The translations under genes and the position numbers were made by a program. The notes beneath the pieces are model-generated. The model worked only from the letters and a program-made list of their open reading frames with translations. It did not search any database and was not told where the DNA came from. Below, in pieces: positions 25,621 to 33,502 of a stretch of DNA of 38,657 nt; the stretch's first letter is position 1, and each line of letters starts with the position of its first letter. Source of the DNA: Isosphaeraceae bacterium (GTDB taxonomy: Bacteria; Planctomycetota; Planctomycetia; Isosphaerales; Isosphaeraceae); the NCBI GenBank assembly GCA_025356435.1, contig JANXSY010000114.1:1-38657 (forward strand), given 5' to 3'.

Positions 25621-26769
25621 TCAATGGGCCGTCGGTGAGGCGGCCTCGCGTCTCCAGGCGTCGGCCAGACGGTCGAGGCCCGCCCGGGCGCAGAGGGCGG
25701 CAAGGTCGGCCTGAGACCGGGGATCATCGGGCCGGGCGAAGTCGTTGGCCAGGCGGGGGACGAGGGTCGCGGGGTCGAGAAGCTCGCGGAGGGCGGCGAC
25801 GCGGGCAGCCTCATGGCGGGCGGCCTCGCGACGGCCGAGCGTCTGATAGACGCGGGCTAGAAGGGTCCGCGTCCTCCAGTCGTGGGGCAGGTCGGTGAGG
25901 GCCGCTTCGAGCGAGGCCAACGCGCGGGCGGGCTCGCGGTCGTATTCGAGGTCCCATCGCCCCATCAGTCGATGATAGCGCGAGTCACGCTCGGCCTCGG
26001 GCCACTCGGCGAGGATCGACCGCCCCTGGTCGATCTCGCCCGCGTCAACCAGGGCCGTCACCAGCGCCTCTCGGACGACGACCCGGTGCGGGTTTCGGGC
26101 CAGCGCTTTCGAGAGGACCGCGACCCAGGAGGCGAGGTCAGGGTCTCCAGGACGGGGCAGGGCGGCGACCTGCTGGTGCTGCGCCACGACCGCCTCGGCG
26201 TCGTTGGGATCGGCCGCCACCCAGCGGTCGAGGCGGGCCAGCGCGCGGTCGTCAGGCATGCCGCCCGAAGCGTCATCGAGGAGCAAGAGCGCAAGCGTGA
26301 GGGCGCGAAGGATCGACCGTTTCGCATCGATGTCGACCGATTCATAGGCCGACCAGCCAACGCGAAGCGCATCGACCACGCGGCCTTCGGTCCGGAGCAG
26401 TTCGAGCCGGAGCCGCCACGGCTCGGGGTCGGCGGGGTCGGCGGCGGACGCCTTCTCCAAGGCCGATTCGGCCTGAGCCGCGAGGTCAAGCCCCAGGCAA
26501 GCACGCGCCTCCCCCAACCAGGTCCGGCCCCGGGCCAGCTTGGTCGCGTTGATCGTCCGCCAGGCCCGCAGAGCGGTGGGCCAGTCTTTGGCCACCTCAG
26601 CCGCCTCGGCACGGCCGCGGAGCGAGGCGGGCGAGGGGGGCAAGAAGAACCAGGCCGCAAGCCCCGCCACGGCGACAATCGCCGCCAAGGAACCGATCCA
26701 CACCCACGCACCGGTCTTCGTCGCCGTGACAGGAAGGGGCCGGCGTCGTGGGGCGGTGCGGCGGGACAT
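25621..26769 (-). CDS. Membrane-anchored TPR protein
   Basis: The ATG at 26769 gives 382 residues: a basic cytoplasmic head (SRRTAPRRRPLP), one membrane helix (~20-42, WVWIGSLAAIVAVAGLAAWFF) and then a long helical region of TPR-like units (AKDWPTALRAWRTIN; AAQAESALEKASAADPADPEPW; REPARALASLEAALTDLPHDW; TLGRREAARHEAARVAAL). TPRs mediate protein contacts, so it may scaffold an envelope complex. No strong ribosome site marks the start. A GTG at 26811 is the alternative, but it would read through a dispersed palindromic repeat. The gene follows hemA on the same strand and may be its read-through partner. Confidence 0.75.
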   Translation of the reverse strand: MSRRTAPRRRPLPVTATKTGAWVWIGSLAAIVAVAGLAAWFFLPPSPASLRGRAEAAEVAKDWPTALRAWRTINATKLARGRTWLGEARACLGLDLAAQAESALEKASAADPADPEPWRLRLELLRTEGRVVDALRVGWSAYESVDIDAKRSILRALTLALLLLDDASGGMPDDRALARLDRWVAADPNDAEAVVAQHQQVAALPRPGDPDLASWVAVLSKALARNPHRVVVREALVTALVDAGEIDQGRSILAEWPEAERDSRYHRLMGRWDLEYDREPARALASLEAALTDLPHDWRTRTLLARVYQTLGRREAARHEAARVAALRELLDPATLVPRLANDFARPDDPRSQADLAALCARAGLDRLADAWRREAASPTAH

Positions 26770-26807
26770 GGGGGAGGCTCGTCGGGACGAGAAGGCGGGG
26801 CGTCTCT

Positions 26808-26849
26808 CCACCCTGACCCTCGTCCGCAGGGAGGAAGGAGACCAGAAGA
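26808..26849 (+). repeat. Degenerate copy of the dispersed GC-rich palindrome
   Basis: CCACCCTGACCCTCGTCC followed by GGGAGGAAGGAGACCAGA resembles both the palindrome at 8881-8917 (ends GGGGACCAGA) and the one at 29204-29247 (starts CCACCCTAACCCTC). It lies in the spacer between hemA and the TPR gene. The stem is weaker than in the other copies. Confidence 0.45.
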
Positions 26850-26864
26850 CTCACATTCTCATCT

Positions 26865-28151
26865 CTAATGAGTGTCGGTCAATCCGAACAGGCTGCGAAC
26901 GGCGTTAAGGAGCGGGTGCGGCTGCTCACCGGGGGTATCGGCGGCGGCGGTTCGAAGCGCGGCACGGGGGTGGTGGAGGAACTGATTCTGAAGCCGGAAG
27001 AGCGTGTGGGCGATCGCCTCGCGGTCGGAGTCGGTCAGATTCGGGCAGCGGGTGAAGAGGCTCTCCATCTCGCGGACGCGGGCGGCGTCGGCATACTCCC
27101 CAAGCTGGCGGAGGATCGCGCCGGCGTGCCGCTTATGACGAAGGTTGGCCAGGCACTCGGCCGTCTCATGCTCGATGATCGCCAGCGCCGGGTCAACCTT
27201 CTTCTGCCTGCGGGCGCGGTTGGCCTCGGTCTGCGCCTGGAGGTCATCGACATGATAGAGCATCACCTGTTCAAGACTGCCGATCTTGGGATCGAAGTCA
27301 CGCGGGACGGCGATATCAAGGATCAGCGCCAGGCGATTGCCACGGGCTTTCTGGATTCTTTTATATTGATCCAGCGTGACGATCGGCTCGGCGGCGGCGG
27401 TCGTGCTCACGACCACGTCGGCCTCAATCAGCGCGGCGTGAAGTCGATCGAACGACCAGACCTCGCCCCCCCACTTATTCGCGGCGGCCTTGGCCCGCTC
27501 GGGCGTGCGGTTGGTGACGATCACCCGACCGGGCTTCAGTTCCGAGAGGTGCTGGAGCGTGAGGTCGGCCATCTTGCCCGCGCCGATAATCAACACCGTT
27601 TTATCGGAAAACGTGTCGAATATGTCTCGGGCCACGTCAACGGCAACGCTCGCGATCGAGAGCTTGCCTTGATCGAGCCCAGTCTCAGCCCGCACCTTCT
27701 TACCGACGAAGAGGGCGTGGCGGAAGACAGCGTGCAGGATCGAGCCGATCGTCTTCCGCTCGGTCGCCGCCGAGTAGGCTTCCTTCACCTGGCCGATGAT
27801 CTGACCCTCGCCCAGGACGAGGCTCTCCAGGCTCGACGCGACGCGGAACAGGTGGGCGATCGCTCGGTCGTCGTGGTGATCGAACAGGTGGCGCTCGAAC
27901 CGTTCGGCCGGCACCTTATGGAACCGCGCGATCGCGTCGATCAAGGCCCCGGTCGAAGGCACAGCACCATCTTCGCCCGCCGCATAGACCTCGACGCGGT
28001 TACAGGTCGAGAGGATCGCCAGCTCACTCGACGGGAAGGCGGCGGCGAGTGCATCAAGCCCCTCGTTGCGTCTGGGTCCGTCGAAGGCGATCGCCTCGCG
28101 GACGTCGGCCGGGGCGTGGCGGTGGTCGGTGCCGAGGGCGATCAGCTTCAC
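26865..28151 (-). CDS. hemA: Glutamyl-tRNA reductase
   Basis: The 428 residues match bacterial HemA in length. The catalytic Cys50 sits in LSTCNRVEVY. The Rossmann motif is VLIIGAGKMA, followed by VTNRTPERA. The C-terminal helices form the dimer spine. The enzyme reduces glutamyl-tRNA to glutamate-1-semialdehyde, the first committed step of C5 haem synthesis. It starts with GTG, whose GTGA overlaps the stop of the upstream ccsA/hemX-like gene. GGGGGGAGG lies about 6 nt before the start. The pairing of hemA with a ccsA/hemX gene is a common bacterial arrangement that links haem synthesis with cytochrome c assembly. Confidence 0.96.
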   Translation of the reverse strand: MKLIALGTDHRHAPADVREAIAFDGPRRNEGLDALAAAFPSSELAILSTCNRVEVYAAGEDGAVPSTGALIDAIARFHKVPAERFERHLFDHHDDRAIAHLFRVASSLESLVLGEGQIIGQVKEAYSAATERKTIGSILHAVFRHALFVGKKVRAETGLDQGKLSIASVAVDVARDIFDTFSDKTVLIIGAGKMADLTLQHLSELKPGRVIVTNRTPERAKAAANKWGGEVWSFDRLHAALIEADVVVSTTAAAEPIVTLDQYKRIQKARGNRLALILDIAVPRDFDPKIGSLEQVMLYHVDDLQAQTEANRARRQKKVDPALAIIEHETAECLANLRHKRHAGAILRQLGEYADAARVREMESLFTRCPNLTDSDREAIAHTLFRLQNQFLHHPRAALRTAAADTPGEQPHPLLNAVRSLFGLTDTH

Positions 28152-29029
28152 GACGGGCCTCCCCCCAGGCGAGAGCCGCCGTGCGCGGAGGGGATCTGGA
28201 GCAGTTCGAGCCCAAATAACGAGAACGCCAAGAAAAGGAACGCCACGACGCTGAGCAGCATCATCCGACGCCCACGCATCTCAGGACGATACCGGGCATG
28301 GAGCAAGACGGCGAACACGACCCACATCGCCATCGTGCTGATGACCTTTGGGTCGGTCCAGCCGATCGACGCCCCATTCGCTCGGTGGAGGGCGACCGTC
28401 AGGATCAGGCCGATAATCAGGCCGGCCGTCAGGAGCGGGAAGGCAACCGTGATCGCCCCCCGGTTGAGCCGTTCCGACTGTTCGAGGCTGGGCAGGGCGA
28501 ACCCGAACCGTGGCGGCCGCTTGTGCTTAAGGCGATTCGACTGGACCAGATACATCAGGCCCGCCGCGAATGCAACGCAGGTGAAGACCGACCCCGCCAT
28601 CAGCAAGAGCCCATGCGTCGTGCCCCAGAAGGTGATCGCGGCTGACTTCGTTCCCAAGCCGCCGACCCACGCCGTCCGCTTCATCCCCATCGAGGCGGCC
28701 ACCACCAGCCCCAGCACGACTGGTAAGACGAACAACCCCGCCGCCGCTGTTCTGGGTGACCTCACGAGCAGATAGAGGTTGATCGCCGCCAAGATCCACG
28801 CCAGGATCAGCAGAGAGCCGAACGGGGTCGTCACCAGCTCGGCGTCGCCGATCCTGCCTAAATTAACAAGATAGGCCGTCTGGACGATCCAGCCGAGGGC
28901 GGTGAGGCCAACGGTGAGATACCATCGCGCGTGCCATCGGACGACGAACCGGGCGAGGTCGCTGGCCAGAGCAAGGCCATAGGTCCCGGCGAAACAAAGC
29001 ACAGTCAACTTTTCGACCAACCCCGCCAT
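28148..29029 (-). CDS. CcsA/HemX family cytochrome c assembly membrane protein
   Basis: The ATG at 29029 (GGGGAG 11 nt upstream; a GTG at 29041 is the alternative) gives 293 residues with about eight hydrophobic segments. The WGTTHGLLLMAGSVF segment carries a histidine of the kind that handles haem in the CcmC/CcsA fold, and further histidines stand between helices (RWHARWY; ALHRANG). Family members of this length are HemX/CcsA proteins involved in haem delivery or regulation of HemA. The last 4 bp overlap hemA, so the two genes are translationally coupled. The window also encodes a secreted CXXCH protein, a possible client of cytochrome c maturation. Confidence 0.87.
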   Translation of the reverse strand: MAGLVEKLTVLCFAGTYGLALASDLARFVVRWHARWYLTVGLTALGWIVQTAYLVNLGRIGDAELVTTPFGSLLILAWILAAINLYLLVRSPRTAAAGLFVLPVVLGLVVAASMGMKRTAWVGGLGTKSAAITFWGTTHGLLLMAGSVFTCVAFAAGLMYLVQSNRLKHKRPPRFGFALPSLEQSERLNRGAITVAFPLLTAGLIIGLILTVALHRANGASIGWTDPKVISTMAMWVVFAVLLHARYRPEMRGRRMMLLSVVAFLFLAFSLFGLELLQIPSAHGGSRLGGGPS

Positions 29030-29203
29030 GCTTTCGAGCACTCCCCGCCCGACCCTGTCGAAATCGTCCCGACTTTCTCATTGTATCCAGAGCGGCCCGA
29101 GGATCACAGTCATCGGGGTGGGGTCGTCGCGAGAGAGGCTCGTTGGGTTCGTTTGGCGCGGCGATCCAGCGCTTCGAGCCGTCCTTGCTCAAGTCGAACT
29201 TGC

Positions 29204-29247
29204 CCCCCCACCCTAACCCTCCCCCACGGTGTGGGGAGGGGATCAAA
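29204..29247 (+). repeat. Dispersed GC-rich palindrome, copy beside the tandem array
   Basis: CCCTCCCC (29217-29224) pairs with GGGGAGGG (29233-29240) around the loop CACGGTGT. It is preceded by CCACCCTAA. The loop and right arm (CACGG, TGGGGAGGGGA) match the palindrome at 8881-8917, and the left part matches 26808-26849. Confidence 0.55.
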
Positions 29248-29371
29248 ATTGGCTTCGTTCGGCGCGATTCTCCCAGACGTGATTGGCTTCGTTCGGCGCA
29301 ATTCTCTCCCAGACGTGATTGGCTTCGTTCGGCGCGATTCTCTTCAAGGCGCGATTGGCTTCGTTCGGCGC
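29248..29371 (+). repeat. Short tandem array, 34-36 bp period
   Basis: Four exact copies of ATTGGCTTCGTTCGGCGC stand at 29248-29265, 29282-29299, 29318-29335 and 29354-29371. The 16-18 bp between them are also similar (first two GATTCTCCCAGACGTG-like, third GATTCTCTTCAAGGCGCG). Degenerate units lie at 29143-29159 and 29394-29409. Because the spacers resemble each other, this is a tandem repeat and not a CRISPR array. It is upstream of the gene at 29620 and downstream of nothing on the plus strand. Confidence 0.85.
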
Positions 29372-29619
29372 GGCGGTCGTTCGTCCGCTCAAGTGGGTTT
29401 GTTTGGCGCTCTCAGAGCCAGTTCACGATCTCGATTGAGAGACCTCCAGGCCGGGTTGTCAAAGAGCTACCCCACATCATCAGGATAGTCGGCCGCCCCG
29501 TCCCGGAAATCGGTCTGATGCGATCGAGGGGTCGCGATCCCGCTTCTCGGCTTGACCGCCGCCGCGCGTTTGGTACAAAGCCGGTTCGGGTTCCACCGAT
29601 TGCTCGCAGGAGGCGGCCG

Positions 29620-30342
29620 ATGTTTGGGCTCAAGAAGCTGGAAAAGCGGGCCAAGGCGATGATCTTTCTGACGCTGACGGGGGGAGTCGGGTTGGGCGGG
29701 TATGCGAATCGCGACCATCCCTTGATGCAGAAGATCCTCGGGATCGTCCGCGACCAGATCTCCAAGCAGCCCGCTGCGCCTGGGGAAGCAGGGACGGGGA
29801 AGGCGATCCTGGAGTCGCTGGTCGAGCGGCTCGACCCGTATCGCAAGCCCGGCGAATATGAGGTGAGGATCGAGAAGATCCGCCTCGACGACAAGGAATT
29901 TCGCTCTGGCCACACCATCGACCTGGAAGTTCGGGTCGTCAAATATGACGCGAAGGGCGGCAAGGGCATCGTTGTCTGGGACGCCAAGGCCACGGGCGGA
30001 CGGCCGAACGTCGCGGGACGCGGGCCGATCTCGGGGGAGTGGGCCGACCAGCCGTTCACGGTTGATTGGAAAGAAGGGGACGGCTTCGACATCGAGATCT
30101 GGGACCGCAAGGGGCTGCGGCCGACGAAGTGGTTCGTCTTCGAAAGTGAAGACGACGGAGCCTTCCCACTCCGGACGAAGACCCACACGCTGGACACCCT
30201 CGCCGACGGCAAGGCCGTGCGTGACCCCTCCGCGAACACGATTGTGCTCAAGGCGAAGCGTATCGCGGCTCCTCAGACCGATGGCAAGCCGACCGAAGCG
30301 GTCGCCGGGCGGAACGCGTCCCGAGGCGGCACACGTCGCTGA
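29620..30342 (+). CDS. Membrane-anchored or secreted protein of unknown function
   Basis: The ATG at 29620 has AGGAGG 6 nt upstream, which decides the start over the longer open frame. The 240 residues begin with a basic segment and a short hydrophobic one (AMIFLTLTGGVGLGGYA), probably an uncleaved anchor. Residues ~70-190 look like a beta-sandwich (EYEVRIEKIRLDDKEF; HTIDLEVRVVKYD; PFTVDWKEGDGFDIEIWD), similar in feel to a C2-type or stress-response beta domain. The tail is basic. I do not recognise the family. Confidence 0.75.
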   Translation: MFGLKKLEKRAKAMIFLTLTGGVGLGGYANRDHPLMQKILGIVRDQISKQPAAPGEAGTGKAILESLVERLDPYRKPGEYEVRIEKIRLDDKEFRSGHTIDLEVRVVKYDAKGGKGIVVWDAKATGGRPNVAGRGPISGEWADQPFTVDWKEGDGFDIEIWDRKGLRPTKWFVFESEDDGAFPLRTKTHTLDTLADGKAVRDPSANTIVLKAKRIAAPQTDGKPTEAVAGRNASRGGTRR

Positions 30343-30357
30343 CCCCTCGGCGCGCGG

Positions 30358-30747
30358 TTAGTGGCTTCGGCGTTCGAGCTTGCTCATGTCGAGCCAACCG
30401 TGGGCGCTCCTCGATAGGCCCGTCAACCGCATCCGATCGGCCCGATCCTTCGCGGTTTCCCCGTCGAACGCGGTCAACGGCCCGAGGACCATCACCCGGG
30501 CCGGTCCGACGAGCGCGGCGAGCAGATCCGGCTCGATTGCGTCGCCCGCCTCGCGGATGACGCGATCGAAGATGTGTCTCGCGGCCGAAACGTCGGCTGA
30601 CCAATCACGATCGATCGCCGTCATCCGGCCCGCCACCGTCTGGGCGAACGAGGCGGCCAGTTCGGCAAATAGGCCGTTCACAGCCTGGAATCCTCGCGCC
30701 GTCTCCCCGCTTATCGCGCGGCGATCTGGAAGAGTCCTATTCTGCAT
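30358..30747 (-). CDS. Small helical protein of unknown function
   Basis: The ATG at 30747 has AAGGG 6 nt upstream and gives 129 residues; a start at 30846 would add a stretch with poor codon bias. No signal peptide. It is helix-rich (GFQAVNGLFAELAASFAQTVAGRM; AARHIFDRVIREAGDAI) with a basic C-terminus. It ends 15 bp from the convergent gene at 30342 and lies downstream of the trypsin-like protease gene on the same strand (105 bp gap), so it might be co-transcribed with it. No family recognised. Confidence 0.6.
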   Translation of the reverse strand: MQNRTLPDRRAISGETARGFQAVNGLFAELAASFAQTVAGRMTAIDRDWSADVSAARHIFDRVIREAGDAIEPDLLAALVGPARVMVLGPLTAFDGETAKDRADRMRLTGLSRSAHGWLDMSKLERRSH

Positions 30748-30851
30748 GAAAACCCTTCGTTGGGTCGGTCTAACAATCTCTGATATCGATCCGAGTTGCG
30801 AATCCAGTGCCGGGATCGACAGGATTTTTCCAATTTTTCTTCGCAAATCGG

Positions 30852-31940
30852 TCAGGCCGGCCGGCCCTCGCGGGCGTCGGCGAGGATCTTGTCGACGACC
30901 GGGGTGAGGATGTCGCGGATCTTCCGCTCGATCAGGGCGTCGAGGCTGGTCGGAGTCTGCGAGACGGCGGGCGGTAAGGGATCAGGCTCGCCTGAAGTCA
31001 AGTCGACACCGATCCGCCCAAAACCGCTAAATAAAGCAATGAGTCGGGCGACCTGTTGCTGATGCGCGGGTGACTCGGCCTCGGCGGTGTCGAGCCAGAG
31101 GGCGATGGCGGAGAGGCGGATGCCCTCGTTAAGGTATCGGGCGCGAGAATTCGCGGCGATCCGCCATCCTTCGGAGCTGTCAGTGAGAACCGAAGCGTGG
31201 TGGATGGCGATCGGCTTCCACTGGTTGTTGAAGACGGGAGAGCCCGACGATCCCGGCTCGGTGTCGCACGAATACTGGACGACGACGCCATCGGTCTTGA
31301 TGACGCGGTTGTCGCGGAGTGCGATCTCCTTGGGGCGACCGCGCGGGTGCTGGATGATCGTCACGGTCTCGTCGGTCGCGACGTGCATCCGTTCGCGATC
31401 GAGCGGGACCGACCCGAGGTAGGCCAGCCCGCCGACGCCGCAGAAGGTAAAGTCGAGGTCTGCATTGGTGACGAAGAGCGAGACCGGGTCGAGCGGCGAG
31501 ACGGCGGGGCGGCCGGCCGGGTCGTTCGGCGGTGAGACCTCGTAATTCGCCAGGGCCACCGCCGACGCTGCGACCTCACGGCAGGGCAGGACGTGACAAT
31601 TGGTCAACAAGACGTCGGGAGCAACCAGGAATCCTGTGCCGGTCGCTCCGTCGTCCCGCTGGATCTTCACCACGGCGCGACCCATGCGGTCGCCAGTGCG
31701 TAAGAAGTGAAATGGCAACAGGTTATTGCCGTCGAGCACCAGCTCCATTCGCGCCCCGGACTCGCCCGACGGCTTGGCCTCCTGCGACTGATATCTGTGG
31801 GTATCGGCCGAACCGCGAAACGGGTCGCCCCGGTTCCATCCCCATTCGGGACGGACAAGGAACGTCCCATTCAGCTCGATCCGCTCTTCGGGATGATCTG
31901 TCGATTGCAGCGACGGCCCCTCAGCTTCGACATGATGCAT
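30852..31940 (-). CDS. Trypsin-like serine peptidase without a signal peptide
   Basis: The chosen ATG (31940, GAGG about 9-10 nt upstream) gives 362 residues; ATGs at 31964 and 32081 are alternatives. The peptidase domain has His116 (VLLTNCHVL), an aspartate at 161 or 163 (NADLDFTF) and Ser232 (EPGSSGSPVF), the chymotrypsin-fold triad in the right order. The first ~80 residues precede the fold, and a C-terminal helical tail (~300-362) ends in a coiled-coil-like stretch (LDALIERKIRDILTPVVDKILADA) that may oligomerise. No signal peptide or membrane segment was seen, so it may act in the cytoplasm. Such peptidases occur in some bacterial conflict systems, but no partner is visible here. Confidence 0.83.
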   Translation of the reverse strand: MHHVEAEGPSLQSTDHPEERIELNGTFLVRPEWGWNRGDPFRGSADTHRYQSQEAKPSGESGARMELVLDGNNLLPFHFLRTGDRMGRAVVKIQRDDGATGTGFLVAPDVLLTNCHVLPCREVAASAVALANYEVSPPNDPAGRPAVSPLDPVSLFVTNADLDFTFCGVGGLAYLGSVPLDRERMHVATDETVTIIQHPRGRPKEIALRDNRVIKTDGVVVQYSCDTEPGSSGSPVFNNQWKPIAIHHASVLTDSSEGWRIAANSRARYLNEGIRLSAIALWLDTAEAESPAHQQQVARLIALFSGFGRIGVDLTSGEPDPLPPAVSQTPTSLDALIERKIRDILTPVVDKILADAREGRPA

Positions 31941-32098
31941 AAGTATCGCCTCGGTCCCCTTCATAGTGAATGGATGGAGGCCATTCGCCCCCCAGGCATA
32001 CCATCGTGTTTCAGAAGGATCACGTCCCGCGATTCCGCGCGTGGTGGTTCGCCTTGATCTTTCCGGCGTATGTGCGACCATGCCGCGCAGAGCGGGCC

Positions 32099-32104
32099 TA
32101 TAAT
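32099..32104 (+). promoter_or_regulatory. Candidate -10 box of the DUF3006/ComEC-like operon
   Basis: A perfect TATAAT stands 20 bp before the DUF3006 start codon. The -35 position is not clear (GACCAT at suitable distance). The transcript would start near 32111, leaving a short leader with the GGGAGGG ribosome site. Confidence 0.4.
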
Positions 32105-32123
32105 CGGTGGGGAGGGTGTGACC

Positions 32124-32369
32124 ATGACGACCGTTCTGTCGATCGACCGTTTCGAGGGCGTGAAAAAAGAGATCGCCGTGCTCCTGGCCGGAGATGGCCG
32201 GACGGTGAACTTGCCGCGCTGGCTCTTGCCGAAAGATGCCAAGCCCGGCGATGTGATCAAGCTCACCCTCGAACGCGACACCGCCGCGACCGCCAAGGTG
32301 CTCTCGGAGACCAAGAAGGTGCAGGCCGTGCTCGCCAGCCGCGACGACGGCGGAGATATCAAGCTATGA
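32124..32369 (+). CDS. DUF3006 domain protein
   Basis: The 81 residues match the small DUF3006 family: DRFEG near the N-terminus, then KEIAVLLAGDGRTVNLPRWLLP and a basic strand-rich rest (KPGDVIKLTLERD). GGGAGGG lies just upstream of the ATG. DUF3006 genes are commonly found directly before ComEC-type metallo-beta-lactamase genes, as here. Its TGA overlaps the next ATG by 4 bp. The biochemical role of the family is not known to me; a partner role with the nuclease-like protein is inferred from the coupling. Confidence 0.88.
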   Translation: MTTVLSIDRFEGVKKEIAVLLAGDGRTVNLPRWLLPKDAKPGDVIKLTLERDTAATAKVLSETKKVQAVLASRDDGGDIKL

Positions 32370-33502
32370 AATTCCCGTCGATCGTCCCTCCCTCAATGCG
32401 TAAGGCAGCGCTCGCGCTGGCGATTGTTGTCGCGGCCGCCACGTCGTTTCTCGCTCAGCCCGCGTCGTGCGCCCCGAGACCTTCGGGTGAGCTGATGGTG
32501 GACGTGCTCGACGTCGGCCAGGGCGACTCGATCCTGATCCGGTCGCCCGAGGGCAAGACCGCGCTGATCGACGCCGGGCCGAGCAAGAACGTCGTCTCGC
32601 TGCTCCGGCAGAAGGGGGTCACGTCGATCGACCTGCTCGTCCTCACCCACCACCACTCTGACCACTACGGTGGCATGGCCGAGGTGATTCGCGCCTTCAA
32701 GCCGAGGGTCTTCCTCGCGACCAATTCGTCGCACACCACGTCGAGCTATCTAAAGCTCTTGCAGCTCGTCCGCGACGAGGGGATCAAGGCGATCGGCCCG
32801 ACCGAGGCAGTGCGCAAGATCGGCCTCGGGTCGGTCGTGCTCAACGTGTTGCCGCAGCCCCCCGACAACACGAAGGAAGAGAACGACAACTCGATCGGCA
32901 TCCGGATCGACTACGGCAACTTCTCCGCGCTGATGACCGGAGACAGCGAGTCGCGTTCGCGATCGTACTGGCTGCGGACCTGCCCGAATATGGTGCGCGA
33001 CTGCACGATTCTCAAGCTGGCGCACCACGGCAGCCGCAACGGCACCGACGCCAAGTGGCTCGACTCCGTCCGTCCTGAGCAAGCGGTGGTCAGCCTGGGC
33101 GCGGGCAACGATTACGGCCATCCGCACCCTGAGACCCTCTCGCTACTCGACCGCAAGCGCATCCCGCTCTTGCGCACCGACCTCGCCGGCACAATCTCGA
33201 TTGTCAGCGACGGCAAGACCTGGGACGTGACCACCTCGAAGCGCGGCAGGTCGGCCGAGTTGACGGCCAGGCCGAAAGCCCACCCCTCGACCCACGACCC
33301 GAAGGTCGCGGCGGTCTCGCGCCTGCTCGATCTCAACACCGCGACCGAGCAGCAGTTGATGACGATCCCCGGCATCGGCCCGACCTCCGCGCGCAAGGTG
33401 ATCGCCGGCCGCCCCTACGACTCGGTCGACGACCTCCACAAGGTCCGTGGCCTGGGCGCCGCGCGGATCGCCGAGCTGGAGCCGAACGTCACGGTGCGGT
33501 GA
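32366..33502 (+). CDS. Secreted ComEC-type metallo-beta-lactamase fused to a ComEA-like helix-hairpin-helix
   Basis: The 378 residues begin with a signal peptide (hydrophobic ~13-30, cleavage near PASCA). The metallo-beta-lactamase domain has LDVGQGDS (48-55), the hallmark of the ComEC C-terminal domain, and the metal motif THHHSDH with His95, His97, Asp99 and His100; later metal ligands include the HH of LAHHGSRNG. The last ~60 residues form a helix-hairpin-helix DNA-binding pair (LDLNTATEQQLMTIPGIGP; VDDLHKVRGLGAARI) as in ComEA. Binding and cutting DNA outside the membrane is therefore likely. There is no channel domain, so it is not a full ComEC. Translationally coupled to the DUF3006 gene. 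Confidence 0.9.
   Translation: MKFPSIVPPSMRKAALALAIVVAAATSFLAQPASCAPRPSGELMVDVLDVGQGDSILIRSPEGKTALIDAGPSKNVVSLLRQKGVTSIDLLVLTHHHSDHYGGMAEVIRAFKPRVFLATNSSHTTSSYLKLLQLVRDEGIKAIGPTEAVRKIGLGSVVLNVLPQPPDNTKEENDNSIGIRIDYGNFSALMTGDSESRSRSYWLRTCPNMVRDCTILKLAHHGSRNGTDAKWLDSVRPEQAVVSLGAGNDYGHPHPETLSLLDRKRIPLLRTDLAGTISIVSDGKTWDVTTSKRGRSAELTARPKAHPSTHDPKVAAVSRLLDLNTATEQQLMTIPGIGPTSARKVIAGRPYDSVDDLHKVRGLGAARIAELEPNVTVR

Larger units (their letters stand above)
29030..29619. other. Intergenic region rich in repeats, no gene supported
   Basis: A frame is open across this region and runs into the gene at 29620, but before 29620 it only translates the repeats (WLRSARFS-like units) and has no ribosome site. 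The region holds a degenerate unit at 29143-29159, the dispersed GC-rich palindrome (29204-29247), the 34-36 bp tandem array (29248-29371) and a further degenerate unit (29394-29409). About 200 bp of otherwise unmarked sequence precede the gene at 29620. Confidence 0.6.

Noticed and set aside
26868-28775. 635-codon plus-strand frame opposite hemA and ccsA
   Set aside because: Antisense of two well-identified genes.
29248-29409. CRISPR array
   Set aside because: Spacers are 16-22 bp and mostly similar to each other, the core is 18 bp, and no cas gene is near.
29143-29619. In-frame 5' extension of the gene at 29620
   Set aside because: It only translates the tandem repeats; AGGAGG directly precedes the ATG at 29620.
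31970-32365. Upstream extension of the ComEC-like gene
   Set aside because: The coupled ATG at 32366 starts at a signal peptide; the extension overlaps the DUF3006 gene in another frame.
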